Positions 37,515-46,830 of a stretch of 64,000 bases of DNA are shown here, piece by piece. The notes beneath the pieces are model-generated. The model did no database searches, had not been told where the DNA came from, and saw only the letters and a list, made by a program, of their open reading frames with translations. The DNA is from G965220825 sp965220825 (GTDB lineage Bacteria; Pseudomonadota; Alphaproteobacteria; UBA828): NCBI GenBank assembly GCA_965220825.1, contig OZ244839.1, positions 2,480,001 through 2,544,000 on the forward strand, written 5' to 3'. The position numbers were made by a program, and so were the translations under genes. Every line of letters starts with the position of its first letter. The stretch's first letter is position 1.

Positions 37515-39611
37515 ATGTTCGAAATCACTCGCCGCGAGATCGTGTGGGGCGGCCGGAAGCTGGTTCTGGAGACTGGCCATATCGCGCGCCAGGCAGACGG
37601 CGCGGTCCTCGCGACCTATGGCGAAACGGCGGTGCTGTGCACCGTCGTGGGACAGCGGGAGGCGGCCCCCGGGCGGGACTTCTTCCCGCTCACCGTCAAC
37701 TATGAGGAGAAGGCCTTTGCCGCAGGCAAGATTCCGGGCGGGTTCTTCAAGCGGGAGGGGCGCCCGAGCGAAAAGGAGACGCTGATCTCCCGTCTCATCG
37801 ACCGGCCGATCCGGCCGCTTTTTGCGAAGTCCTTTCGCAACGAGACGCAAGTCATCTGCACCGTTCTCTCCCACGATCTGATCACCGATTCCGATATCGT
37901 CGCCATGGTGGGCGCGTCCGCCGCGCTCACCATCTCGGGGCTACCGTTCATGGGGCCCATCGGGGGGTGCCGCGTGGGCTTGGTGAACGGCGAATATGTG
38001 CTCAATCCCACCTATGAGCAGCGGGCCGAATCCGACCTCGACCTGGTGGTGGCCGGCACCCGGGACGGCGTGCTGATGGTGGAATCGGAGGCCTCGGAGC
38101 TTCCCGAGGAGAAGATGCTGGGCGCGGTCATGTTCGGCCATGAGGCGATCCGGCCGGTGATCGACGCGATCGTCGGTCTCGCCGAGGCATGCGCCAAGGA
38201 TCCGTGGGAGCTGGAAGAAGCGCATGTGGAGCCGGCGCTTGCCGCGCGCATCCACGCTCAGGCCGAGACACCGCTCCGGGAGGCCTACGACATCGCCGGC
38301 AAGGCCGAACGGCAGCAGCGCGTTGCCGCCGTCAAGGCCGAGCTTTCGGCGACGTTCGAGCCCGAGGAGATGGAGACGGGCGTCGTCGAGGCGCTCGAGA
38401 AGGAAATCGTGCGCGGGCGGATCCTCGAGACCGGCGAGCGCATCGACGGGCGATCCACCGCGGACGTCAGGGATATCGTCTGCGAGGTGGGAATCCTGCC
38501 CAGGAGCCACGGCTCGGCGCTCTTCACCCGCGGCGAGACCCAGGCCCTGGTGGTCTCCACCCTCGGCACCGGGCAGGACGAGCAGATCATGGACGTGCTC
38601 GAGGGCGAGTACCGCGAGCGGTTCATGCTGCACTACAACTTTCCGCCCTATTCGGTGGGCGAGGCGCGGTTCCTGCGGGGCCCGGGACGGCGCGAGATCG
38701 GCCATGGCAAGCTTGCCTGGCGCGCGATCCACCCATTGCTGCCGGATGCGGAGGCCTTCCCCTACACCATCCGCGTCGTTTCGGAAATTACGGAATCCAA
38801 CGGATCGTCGTCCATGGCGTCGGTCTGCGGCGCGTCTCTTTCGATGATGGACGCGGGCGTTCCGCTGCCCCGCCCGGTCGCCGGCATCGCTATGGGGCTG
38901 ATCAAGGACGACGACAAGTTCGCCGTGCTTTCGGACATATTGGGCGATGAGGACCATCTCGGCGATATGGACTTCAAGGTGGCCGGCACGGAACGGGGCG
39001 TCACCTCGCTCCAGATGGACATCAAGATCACCGGTATCACCGAGGAGATCATGCGTATCGCGCTGGAACAGGCGCGGGACGGCAGATTGCACATTCTCGG
39101 CGAGATGGCGAAGGCGCTCTCGATCCCGCGGGACAGCGTGAGCGACAATGCCCCGCGGATCACCACGCTCTCGATTCCGCGGGACCGCATCCGCGACGTG
39201 ATCGGGCCGGGCGGGAAGGTCATCCGCGAGATATGCGAGACCACCGGCACCAAGATCGACGTGGACGACGACGGCACGGTGAAGGTGGCGGCGGTCGAGA
39301 GCGAGGCGGCCAAGGCCGCGGTGGACATGATCCGGGGCATCGTGGCCGAGCCCGAAGTCGGTGTGATTTACGACGGCAAGGTGGTCAAGATCGTCGATTT
39401 CGGCGCCTTCGTGAACTTCATCGGCAAGCGTGACGGCCTCGTGCATATCAGTGAAATCGCCCAGCAGCGGATCAAGAAGGTGAGCGACGTGCTCAGCGAG
39501 GGCGACGAGGTCAAGGTCAAGGTTCTCGGCATCGACGACCGCGGCAAGGTCAAGCTCAGCATGAAGGCCGTGAACCAGGAGAGCGGCGAGGATTTGAGCG
39601 CGGCCGGGTAG
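37515..39611 (+). CDS. pnp: Polyribonucleotide nucleotidyltransferase (PNPase)
   Basis: A 698-residue 3'-5' phosphorolytic exoribonuclease of the RNA degradosome. It has two RNase PH cores: the first from ETGHIARQADGAVLATYG, the second from GRSTADVRDIVCEVG with SHGSALFTRGETQALV. An all-alpha linker lies between them. KH (IPRDRIRDVIGPGGKVIREI) and S1 (GVIYDGKVVKIVDFGAFV) RNA-binding domains are at the C-terminus. The start is ATG 37515 after GGAAGGG. A 7-bp GC hairpin (39612-39628) follows the stop without a T run. Confidence 0.97.
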   Translation: MFEITRREIVWGGRKLVLETGHIARQADGAVLATYGETAVLCTVVGQREAAPGRDFFPLTVNYEEKAFAAGKIPGGFFKREGRPSEKETLISRLIDRPIRPLFAKSFRNETQVICTVLSHDLITDSDIVAMVGASAALTISGLPFMGPIGGCRVGLVNGEYVLNPTYEQRAESDLDLVVAGTRDGVLMVESEASELPEEKMLGAVMFGHEAIRPVIDAIVGLAEACAKDPWELEEAHVEPALAARIHAQAETPLREAYDIAGKAERQQRVAAVKAELSATFEPEEMETGVVEALEKEIVRGRILETGERIDGRSTADVRDIVCEVGILPRSHGSALFTRGETQALVVSTLGTGQDEQIMDVLEGEYRERFMLHYNFPPYSVGEARFLRGPGRREIGHGKLAWRAIHPLLPDAEAFPYTIRVVSEITESNGSSSMASVCGASLSMMDAGVPLPRPVAGIAMGLIKDDDKFAVLSDILGDEDHLGDMDFKVAGTERGVTSLQMDIKITGITEEIMRIALEQARDGRLHILGEMAKALSIPRDSVSDNAPRITTLSIPRDRIRDVIGPGGKVIREICETTGTKIDVDDDGTVKVAAVESEAAKAAVDMIRGIVAEPEVGVIYDGKVVKIVDFGAFVNFIGKRDGLVHISEIAQQRIKKVSDVLSEGDEVKVKVLGIDDRGKVKLSMKAVNQESGEDLSAAG

Positions 39612-39653
39612 GGCCCCGGTGCGGGGCTCGGGGAATCGGCGAGGGGAAGACCG

Positions 39654-41051
39654 GTGAAGCCGCTGAACGCGATTTTGATGTCCGGGCGCGAGGTGCTTCC
39701 GCTCGTGGAGGGCGGAAAGGGCATCGGCATCACCAATGGCCGAAGCTCGGGCGCCTGGGCCGCCTGCGGCGGCATCGGCACGTTTTCGGGCGTCAACGCC
39801 GATTCCTACGACGCATCGGGCCGTGTCATCCCGCAGATCTATCATGGGCGCACCCGTCGGGAACGCCACGAGGAACTGGTCGCCTATGCCATCAGCGGCG
39901 GGATCGAACAGGCGCGCATCGCCCATGAAATGAGCTGCGGCGAGGGGCGGCTCCACATGAACGTGCTGTGGGAGATGGCCGCTGCCGAGCGTATCCTCCA
40001 TGGCGTGCTGGGGGCGACGCGCGGCCTGATCCACGGCGTGACCTGCGGTGCGGGCATGCCTTACCGTATCGCCGAAATCGCCGCGCGCTACGGCGTGCAT
40101 TACTACCCCATCGTCTCTTCGGCGCGCGCGTTCCGCGCTCTCTGGAAGCGTGCCTATCACCGCTTTGCCGAACTTCTCGGCGGCGTCGTCTACGAAGACC
40201 CGTGGCGTGCCGGCGGCCATAACGGGCTCTCCAACAGCGAGGATCCGGAAGCGCCGGAGCCGCCCTTTCCGCGTGTCCTCGCACTGCGCAACCAGATGCG
40301 CGAATGCGGGCTCGGCGACGTGCCCATTCTGATGGCCGGCGGCGTCTGGTACCTGCGCGACTGGGTGGACTGGATCGACAGTTCGGAGCTCGGCCCCATC
40401 GCCTTCCAGTTCGGAACGCGTCCGCTGCTTACCGAGGAAAGCCCGATCTCCGACGCCTGGAAGAGCAGGCTGCTGGAGATGAAAGAGGGCGACGTCAAGC
40501 TGAACCGCTTCAGCCCCACCGGCTTCTATTCGTCGGCCGCCCGCAACGGATTCATCGAGGAGCTCGCGGCCCGCGAACGCCGCCAGGTCGCCTATACCAA
40601 CGAGCCTGTGGGCGATCACGACCAGGCCTACACGGACGGGCCGCGCGGGCGCGTGTGCTATCTGACGAAAGGCGATCTCTCTCGCGCCCGCGCCTGGCAG
40701 GCGGAGGGCTTCACCACCACCATGCGAACGCCCGAGACGACGCTCATCTTCGTGACCGACGAGAAGGCACGGGAGATACGGGCGGACCAGGCGGCCTGCA
40801 TGGGGTGTCTGAGTGCTTGCCGCTTCAGCAACTGGGCCACGAACGAGCGCGGCACCACGGGCAAGAAGGCGGATCCGCGGAGCTACTGCATCCAGAAGAC
40901 TCTGCAGGAAATCGCCCATGGCGGGGACATCGACCGGCATCTCATGTTCGCGGGCCACGGCGCCTACCGTTTCGCGAGCGATCCGTTCTACGGCAACCGG
41001 TTCATCCCGACCGTGCGGCAGCTGGTCGATCGCCTGCTGACCGGCGATTGA
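39654..41051 (+). CDS. Nitronate monooxygenase-like FMN TIM-barrel protein with C-terminal cysteine motif
   Basis: A 465-residue protein of the 2-nitropropane dioxygenase/enoyl reductase-type flavoprotein family. FMN-binding features are GGIGTFSGVNAD, GVTCGAGMPY, EDPWRAGGHNG, MAGGVWYLRDW and FGTRPLLTEESPIS. It is longer than typical nitronate monooxygenases (about 350 residues); the extra C-terminal part holds CMGCLSAC (CxxCxxxC, near residue 383), which could bind an iron-sulfur cluster or zinc. The true substrate is not known. It follows pnp by 42 bases on the same strand and precedes irr. I recall similar long forms as widespread in alphaproteobacteria. Confidence 0.75.
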   Translation: MKPLNAILMSGREVLPLVEGGKGIGITNGRSSGAWAACGGIGTFSGVNADSYDASGRVIPQIYHGRTRRERHEELVAYAISGGIEQARIAHEMSCGEGRLHMNVLWEMAAAERILHGVLGATRGLIHGVTCGAGMPYRIAEIAARYGVHYYPIVSSARAFRALWKRAYHRFAELLGGVVYEDPWRAGGHNGLSNSEDPEAPEPPFPRVLALRNQMRECGLGDVPILMAGGVWYLRDWVDWIDSSELGPIAFQFGTRPLLTEESPISDAWKSRLLEMKEGDVKLNRFSPTGFYSSAARNGFIEELAARERRQVAYTNEPVGDHDQAYTDGPRGRVCYLTKGDLSRARAWQAEGFTTTMRTPETTLIFVTDEKAREIRADQAACMGCLSACRFSNWATNERGTTGKKADPRSYCIQKTLQEIAHGGDIDRHLMFAGHGAYRFASDPFYGNRFIPTVRQLVDRLLTGD

Positions 41052-41176
41052 GGGCGCTTGGGGCGCGGGCAGGGCCTGAACCAGGGCGGCGGGTTCAAAG
41101 CCGGTGGCAACCGGGGTAGAGTGCGACCAGGCGGAAGGCGCTGTTCGCCCGGGTAAGGCGTTGAGGCTAGGTGATT

Positions 41177-41665
41177 ATGCCCCATGCGAGCCGCGCTGCG
41201 GGACTCCGGTTCGGAGCGAATTCGGCGATGGCGAAATCTGAAGGCGGCGTCCTGCCGACGCAGGCCCTGGAGCGCTTGGCGCGCGCAGGCCTCCGGCCTA
41301 CAAGGCAGCGTGTCGCGCTGGCACGCCGCCTCTTCACCGGGCAAGACCGGCATGTGACGGCCAAAGGCCTCCACGGGGAAGTGCTGGCGGACGATGCGAG
41401 CGTCTCGCTCGCCACCGTCTACAACACGCTCCGCCAGCTCGAGGAGGCCGGCGAGCTGCGGGAGCTGGTCGTGGAATCGGGGCGCTCCTTCTTCGATACC
41501 AACACCACGCATCATCATCATTTCTATTTCGAAGAGAGCGGCATTCTCGTCGATCTGCCGGTGGACAGCGTGACCCTCGGCGCCATGCCGCCGCCGCCGC
41601 CGGGCGCGACGATCGCGCGGGTCGACATCATCGTTCGGATGAGGAGCCAGGGCCCGGCGCGATGA
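41177..41665 (+). CDS. irr: Fur-family iron response regulator Irr
   Basis: A protein of about 162 residues of the Irr branch of Fur regulators, which in alphaproteobacteria senses heme status and controls iron and heme genes. The DNA-binding helix is LRPTRQRVALARRLF and SVSLATVYNTLRQLEEAGELRE. The Irr-type histidine run is in FDTNTTHHHHFYFEE, followed by LVDLPVDSVTLGAMP. The N-terminal heme regulatory motif of Bradyrhizobium Irr (a GCPW-like sequence) is absent, as in many other Irr proteins. ATG 41177 has GAGG upstream; ATG 41228 is an alternative, shorter start. It is coupled to the epimerase gene by an ATGA overlap. Confidence 0.88.
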   Translation: MPHASRAAGLRFGANSAMAKSEGGVLPTQALERLARAGLRPTRQRVALARRLFTGQDRHVTAKGLHGEVLADDASVSLATVYNTLRQLEEAGELRELVVESGRSFFDTNTTHHHHFYFEESGILVDLPVDSVTLGAMPPPPPGATIARVDIIVRMRSQGPAR

Positions 41666-42648
41666 CCGTCCTGGTGACCGGCGCTGCCGGCTTCATCGGA
41701 TTCCATGTCACCCAGGCTCTGCTCGACCGCGGCGAGCGGGTGCTCGGCATCGACGATCTCAACGCCTATTACGACCCGCGCCTGAAGGAGGCCCGGCTTG
41801 CGCTCCTCGAGGGACGCCCGCACTTCCGCTTCGTCCGTGCGAACGTCGCGGACCGGGATGCGATGGAGGCGGCGCTGGAGGACGAGCGGGAGCACATTGC
41901 CGGGATCGTCCATCTCGCGGCCCAGGCGGGCGTCCGCCATTCGCTGGTGGATCCTTACGCCTATGTGACGGCGAACGTGATGGGCCAGCTCGTCATGCTC
42001 GAGGCCTGCCGCCGGCTGCCCGGGCTTCGCCATTTCGTCTATGCCAGCTCGAGCTCGGTCTATGGCGGCAGCAAGGAAATCCCTTTCGCGGCGGACGCGC
42101 GGGTGGATTGCCCGGTTTCGCTCTATGCCGCCACCAAGCGCGCGGGCGAGCTGATCGGCCATGTCTACGGGCATCTCTTCGACGTGCCCGCCACCGGCCT
42201 CCGCTTCTTCACGGTCTACGGCCCCTGGGGGCGTCCGGACATGGCGGCCTTCCTCTTCGCCAGGGCGATCTTCGAAGGCAAGCCCATCACGCTCTTCAAC
42301 GGCGGAGACATGAAGCGCGACTTCACCTATGTGGGGGATGTGGTGCCGGCCGTCCTCCGGATCCTCGACAGCCCGCCCCCCGATGCGGGAGACGGCGGCG
42401 TACCCCACCGCCTCTACAATGTGGGGAACGGGCGGCCGGAATCGCTCGCATCCTTCGTTTCGGTGCTGGAGCGCGCCATCGGGCGCAAGGCGGAGGTCCG
42501 GTATTCGCCGCTTCAGCCGGGCGATGTACCCGTCACCTGGGCGGACACCGCGGCGCTCGCGCGGGACCATGGCTACGCGCCCACTACCCGCATCGACGAG
42601 GGGCTCCCCCGCTTCGTCGCCTGGTATCGCTCCTATCACGGCCTCTGA
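41662..42648 (+). CDS. NAD-dependent nucleotide-sugar epimerase, UDP-glucuronate 4-epimerase-like
   Basis: A 328-residue extended SDR enzyme. NAD is bound by VTGAAGFIGFHV (residues 5-16), and the catalytic set is the Ser of YASSSSVYGG with the YAATK Tyr-Lys pair. The motifs GIDDLNAYYDPRLKEARL, HLAAQAGVRHSL and RFFTVYGPWGRPDMA are hallmarks of UDP-glucuronate 4-epimerases, which supply UDP-galacturonate for envelope polysaccharides. Coupling to irr by an ATGA overlap is unexpected and may simply reflect gene packing. Full length, motifs intact. Confidence 0.88.
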   Translation: MTVLVTGAAGFIGFHVTQALLDRGERVLGIDDLNAYYDPRLKEARLALLEGRPHFRFVRANVADRDAMEAALEDEREHIAGIVHLAAQAGVRHSLVDPYAYVTANVMGQLVMLEACRRLPGLRHFVYASSSSVYGGSKEIPFAADARVDCPVSLYAATKRAGELIGHVYGHLFDVPATGLRFFTVYGPWGRPDMAAFLFARAIFEGKPITLFNGGDMKRDFTYVGDVVPAVLRILDSPPPDAGDGGVPHRLYNVGNGRPESLASFVSVLERAIGRKAEVRYSPLQPGDVPVTWADTAALARDHGYAPTTRIDEGLPRFVAWYRSYHGL

Positions 42649-42710
42649 GCGCGCGAGGCCCGCGTTACCGAAGCTGCTACCATGGGGCGCATGCCCGACA
42701 AGAAGAGCCC

Positions 42711-43616
42711 ATGACGCACTGCGAGTCCCAGGGGCAGCCGGTTCCGGAAGCGCTCTTCGGCAGGTTCCGCGATTCGAGTGCGCTGTTTCCGGATTCCGCC
42801 GCCCTGCAGGCGCGGCTTGCGGCGGACGGCTATCTCTTCCTGCGCGGCTTGCTGGATATGGAAGCGGTCATGGCGGCGCGCGGGGAGGTGTTCGCGCGAC
42901 TTGCGGCGGTGGGCGAGGTGCGGGAGCCCGCCGTGGACGGGATCTTCACCGGCCGGAGCCTGCGGCGAGAGCGGGCCGGCGATCTCGGTGCGTTCTGGCG
43001 GTCGGTTTCCGAGGGGCCGCGCTTGCGCGCGGTCACCCATGGTCCGCGTATCCGGGAGATCGTGGAGTGCATCCTCGGCACGCCGGCCCGGCCCCAGGAC
43101 TACATCTTCCTGCGGCCGGCACCGCCGGGGCGCGCGACCGGGCCCCATTGCGACTATCCCTTCTTCACCCGCGCCACCGAGTCCGTGGTGACGGTTTGGA
43201 CGGCCTTGGGCGACGTCCCGCTTTGCGACGGGCCGGTAGCGGTGATCGAGGGCTCGCACCGCTTCGAGGACCTGGCGACTGCGACGCGAGGCTTCGACGT
43301 GGCGCGGGATAGGGGCCGCCGGGCGACCCGGCCCGAAAGCCACATCGCGTTCGCCCGCGCGCGCGGTGCGCGGCTTCTCAGCGCCGACTTCGGCGCCGGC
43401 GATATTCTCGTCTTCGGCATGCTCACCTGGCACGGCTCGCTGGACAATTGTTCGGCCGCGAACCGCATCCGGCTTTCGAGCGATGTGCGCTTCCAGCCGG
43501 CGGCGGCGCCTCTGGATCCGCGCTATTTCGGCGCCGATCCGGGCGGAACCACCGGCGCGGGTTACGGCGAGCTCAACGGGGCCAAACCGCTTACCGAGCC
43601 CTGGCACACGCGCTGA
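42711..43616 (+). CDS. Phytanoyl-CoA dioxygenase (PhyH) family protein
   Basis: A 301-residue Fe(II)/2-oxoglutarate-dependent oxygenase. The metal triad is His146 and Asp148 in PHCDYPFF and His241 in TWHGSLDN, with a 2-oxoglutarate-binding Arg in NRIRLSSD. DGYLFLRGLLD is the usual N-terminal start of the fold. Family members hydroxylate substrates from fatty acyl-CoAs to small alcohols, so the substrate is unknown. It lies between the epimerase and an aminotransferase on the same strand, which could indicate an amine or amino-acid pathway. A frame running further upstream overlaps the epimerase in another frame and is not used. Confidence 0.82.
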   Translation: MTHCESQGQPVPEALFGRFRDSSALFPDSAALQARLAADGYLFLRGLLDMEAVMAARGEVFARLAAVGEVREPAVDGIFTGRSLRRERAGDLGAFWRSVSEGPRLRAVTHGPRIREIVECILGTPARPQDYIFLRPAPPGRATGPHCDYPFFTRATESVVTVWTALGDVPLCDGPVAVIEGSHRFEDLATATRGFDVARDRGRRATRPESHIAFARARGARLLSADFGAGDILVFGMLTWHGSLDNCSAANRIRLSSDVRFQPAAAPLDPRYFGADPGGTTGAGYGELNGAKPLTEPWHTR

Positions 43617-43725
43617 GCGCGCCCACCCGCTCTCGAGTCCCGAAGGACGTGCTTCCCGCGGCGCGCGCGCGGTCTGCTACACTGGGCGCGCTGCTTTGGC
43701 CACGGGGCGCGCGGGGGAGACCGGC

Positions 43726-45183
43726 ATGGACGACGCGATCGGCACAACCGGGATATCGGGCACGGCGAACGCCGTTCCGGCGGCACGGCCCAATTCGCTC
43801 GGCGCGCGCAATGTCGAGCATGTACTGCACGGCTACAGCAATCTCGAGGCGCTGGAGAAGCACCCGCCGCTGGTGGTGACCGGCGGCGACGGCGTGCATA
43901 TCGTCGACGAGGACGGCAAGCGCTACATCGAGGCCGTCGCCGGCATGTGGTGCGCGAATTTCGGCTTCAGCGAGCCGGAACTCGTGAAGGCGGCGGTGGA
44001 GCAGTTCCGCACGCTACCCTACTACCACTCGCTGATCGACAAGACCATGGAGCCCATGGGGCGCCTGGCCGAGCGCCTCAAGGCCTCGGTTCACGTCCCC
44101 ATGGCGAAGGTCTTCTTCGCCAATTCCGGCTCCGAGGCGAACGATACGCTGGTGAAGCTCGCCTGGTACTACCACAACGCCATCGGCAAGCCGGAGAAGA
44201 AGAAGATCATCTCCCGCTTCATGGGCTTCCACGGCGTGACCTGCGGCGCAGGCAGCGTCACCGGCATCCCGCAGATGCACAGCGATTTCGACCTGCCGGT
44301 GAACGACCGCTTCCTGAAGACCGATTGCCCCCATTTCTACCGCTATGGCGAACCGGGGGAGACCGAGGAGGATTTCGCCTCGCGCCTCGCCGCCAATCTG
44401 GAGGCGCTGATCGTCGCGGAGGGGCCGGAAACGGTTGCGGCCTTCTTCGCCGAACCGGTCATCGGCGGCGGTGGCTGCCTGGTGCCGCCGTGCACCTATT
44501 TCGAGAAGATGCAGGCCGTCCTCGACAAGTACGAGGTGCTGTGCTTCGCCGACGAGGTGATTACCGGCTCCGGGCGGACCGGCAACTGGCTGGGCTCGGA
44601 GACATTCGGCTTCCGGCCCGACGGCCTCTCGCTGGCAAAGGGGCTCGCGAGCGCCTACCAGCCCATTTCCGCGGTCATGATCAACCGCAAGATCTACGAC
44701 GCCCTCCTTGCCGAAAGCCGCAAGCTGGGCTTCTTCGCCCACGCCTTCACCACCACCGGCCATCCGGTCGCCGTCGCCGTCGCGCTCCGCTGCCAAGAGC
44801 TGATGGAGGAGCGCGACGTGCTGGGCAATGTGCGCCGTGTGGGCGCGAGGCTCCAGGAGCGCATCCGAAGCTTCGCCGGGCATCCCCTGGTGGGAAACAC
44901 CAGAGGTGTCGGCATGATGGCCGCGGTGGAACTGGTGGCCGACAAGGAGACGCGGCGCTCCTTCGATCCCGCGCTCGGCGTCAAGACCTATCTGGTGGAC
45001 CGTGCCCGCGAGCACGGTCTCATCGTGCGCAGCGCGCTCTCGGGCGACAGCATCGCCTTCTCCCCGCCTCTCGTGATGAGCGAGGCGGAGGTGGACGAGA
45101 CGATCCGCCGCTTCTCCGCCGCCCTCGACGACACCACCCGCTGGGTGGAGCAGGACGGCCTCAGCTCCGTGGGCGCATCCTGA
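43726..45183 (+). CDS. Class III PLP aminotransferase (omega-amino acid:pyruvate type)
   Basis: A 485-residue class III aminotransferase. The PLP lysine is Lys305 in LSLAKGLASAYQP, the PLP-phosphate loop is FANSGSEANDT, and FADEVITGSGRTG gives the Asp that contacts the pyridine nitrogen. SRFMGFHGVT is the usual aromatic-His stacking region. It resembles beta-alanine, taurine, putrescine or (S)-amine:pyruvate transaminases; the amino donor is not certain. It converges on a second class III aminotransferase, with only 42 bases between stops. The N-terminal 25 residues (GTTGISGTANAVPAA) look unstructured. Confidence 0.88.
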   Translation: MDDAIGTTGISGTANAVPAARPNSLGARNVEHVLHGYSNLEALEKHPPLVVTGGDGVHIVDEDGKRYIEAVAGMWCANFGFSEPELVKAAVEQFRTLPYYHSLIDKTMEPMGRLAERLKASVHVPMAKVFFANSGSEANDTLVKLAWYYHNAIGKPEKKKIISRFMGFHGVTCGAGSVTGIPQMHSDFDLPVNDRFLKTDCPHFYRYGEPGETEEDFASRLAANLEALIVAEGPETVAAFFAEPVIGGGGCLVPPCTYFEKMQAVLDKYEVLCFADEVITGSGRTGNWLGSETFGFRPDGLSLAKGLASAYQPISAVMINRKIYDALLAESRKLGFFAHAFTTTGHPVAVAVALRCQELMEERDVLGNVRRVGARLQERIRSFAGHPLVGNTRGVGMMAAVELVADKETRRSFDPALGVKTYLVDRAREHGLIVRSALSGDSIAFSPPLVMSEAEVDETIRRFSAALDDTTRWVEQDGLSSVGAS

Positions 45184-45225
45184 CCGAAGGCCGTCCTTCC
45201 TCGTCCGGCGGCCGTCGTGTCCGGC

Positions 45226-46638
45226 CTATGCCGGCGGGCTCCAGCCGAACTCGCTCTTGAGGTTCGCCACGAGTTTTTCCAGACCGCGGCTCAGCCGGTC
45301 GATCACATCGTCGACCTGAGCCGGCGTGATGGTGAGCGGCGGGGAAAACGATGTGGAGTTGTGGCCGAAGAAGCCGCGGGTAATCAGCTTCTCCTCGAGG
45401 CAGAGGTCGAACAGGCGATGGGAGCAATCCCACTCCAGGTTCAGCACCTCCTTGGTCTCCTTGTTCGCCACAAGCTCGATGGCCAGCATCAGCCCGTCGC
45501 CCCGGATCTCGCCCATGAGCGGGTGATCGCCCAGGCGCTCGACCAGCTGCTGCTTGAAGTAAGCCCCGGTGGAGGCCGCGTTGCCCACCATGTTCTCCTG
45601 CTCCATGAGCGTGAGGTTCGCGTTCGCCGCCGCGCAGGCGATGGGGTGGCCGCAGGCGGTGTGCCCGTGGGCGAAGACCGGGATGTCCTTCGAGCCTTCG
45701 TGCAGGGTCTGCCAGACATGGTCCGAGATCACCGAGGCCGAAAGCGGGATATAGGCGCTGGTGATGCCTTTCGAGAGCGTCATCAGGTCCGGCTGCAGGT
45801 CGTATTTCTCGGCCGCGAACCAGGTACCCAGCCGGCCGAAGCCGGTGATCACCTCGTCGGCGATGAAGAGCACGTCGTGCTTCTTCAGGACCTTCTGGAT
45901 CTCTTCGAAATAGCCCTCCGGCGGGGCGACGCAGGCGGCGGCGCCCATGACGGGCTCGGCGATGAAGGCGCAGACCGTCTCCGGCCCCTCGCGCAGGATC
46001 AAGGCCTCGAGAGAGGCGGCCATGCGCTTCGAGAAGTCGCGCTCGGATTCGCCCGCCTCGGCCTCCCAGAAGTAGTGGCCCTTGTCGGTGTGCAGAAAGC
46101 CCGGTTGCGGCAGGCCGAAGGGCTCGTGCATCAGCGTGAGGCCGGAGAGGTTGGTCGCGATCCCGGTGACGCCGTGATAGCCCATGTTGCGCGCGATCAT
46201 CTTGCGCTTCTCGGGCTTGCCCCGGCAGTGCTGGTACATCCAGGCGAGCTTGACGTTGGCGTCGTTCGCTTCCGACCCGGAGTTCGCATAGAGGACGCGG
46301 CTCATGGAATCGGGGAGCATGTCCAGCAGCCGGTCGCTGAGCCGGATCTGCTGCTCGTTGGCGTGGCCCGCCATGGTGTGGAAATAGGCGAACTCCCTGG
46401 CCTGCCGGGCGATGGCGTCGCCGATCTCGCTCCGCCCGTAGCCCGCATTGACGCAGAAGAGCGAGGCCATCGAATCGATGTAGGTGTCCCCCTTGTTGTC
46501 GGTCACATAGATGCCGTCGCCCCCGGTGATGATGTGGGGGCCGACCTTCTCGTGCTCCAAGATGGGGGTGTAGGGGTGGAGCGTGCTTTCCACGTCCATC
46601 TTCTCCAGACTGACATTCGTCGTGGCATGCGCCGCCAT
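45226..46638 (-). CDS. Class III PLP aminotransferase, second copy
   Basis: A 470-residue class III aminotransferase, clearly related to but distinct from its convergent neighbour. The PLP lysine is Lys290 in LMTLSKGITSAYIP; the phosphate loop is YANSGSEANDA, with FIADEVITGFGRLGTW. ARNMGYHGVTG is the PLP-stacking region. The start at 46638 follows AGGGAGGGC. It diverges from the luciferase-like oxidoreductase gene at 46831. Likely amino donors are omega-amino acids or polyamines, with pyruvate as acceptor. The 192-base divergent gap has a CATAAT -10-like sequence (46782-46787) towards the oxidoreductase but no clear -35. Confidence 0.88.
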   Translation of the reverse strand: MAAHATTNVSLEKMDVESTLHPYTPILEHEKVGPHIITGGDGIYVTDNKGDTYIDSMASLFCVNAGYGRSEIGDAIARQAREFAYFHTMAGHANEQQIRLSDRLLDMLPDSMSRVLYANSGSEANDANVKLAWMYQHCRGKPEKRKMIARNMGYHGVTGIATNLSGLTLMHEPFGLPQPGFLHTDKGHYFWEAEAGESERDFSKRMAASLEALILREGPETVCAFIAEPVMGAAACVAPPEGYFEEIQKVLKKHDVLFIADEVITGFGRLGTWFAAEKYDLQPDLMTLSKGITSAYIPLSASVISDHVWQTLHEGSKDIPVFAHGHTACGHPIACAAANANLTLMEQENMVGNAASTGAYFKQQLVERLGDHPLMGEIRGDGLMLAIELVANKETKEVLNLEWDCSHRLFDLCLEEKLITRGFFGHNSTSFSPPLTITPAQVDDVIDRLSRGLEKLVANLKSEFGWSPPA

Positions 46639-46830
46639 AGCGCCCTCCCTTGATATCTGCGCCGGCCTGCATCGTTCGGCTTCCACGCACTCTAGCGCGA
46701 ATCTCCGCGCGCACGCCATGGAGCGCCGCGCGGGCGAGGGTACGCCGTGCAGAACGGCATCGCTTCGCCGGGCGCGATGGGCATAATCGGGCCGCGGGAG
46801 GCGCACAACGGAGAATGGGAGGCAGGCGTC

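Noticed and set aside
44000..46700. The two class III aminotransferases as a recent inverted duplication
   Set aside because: Their sequences differ throughout, including motif contexts, so any duplication is ancient or they were recruited separately.
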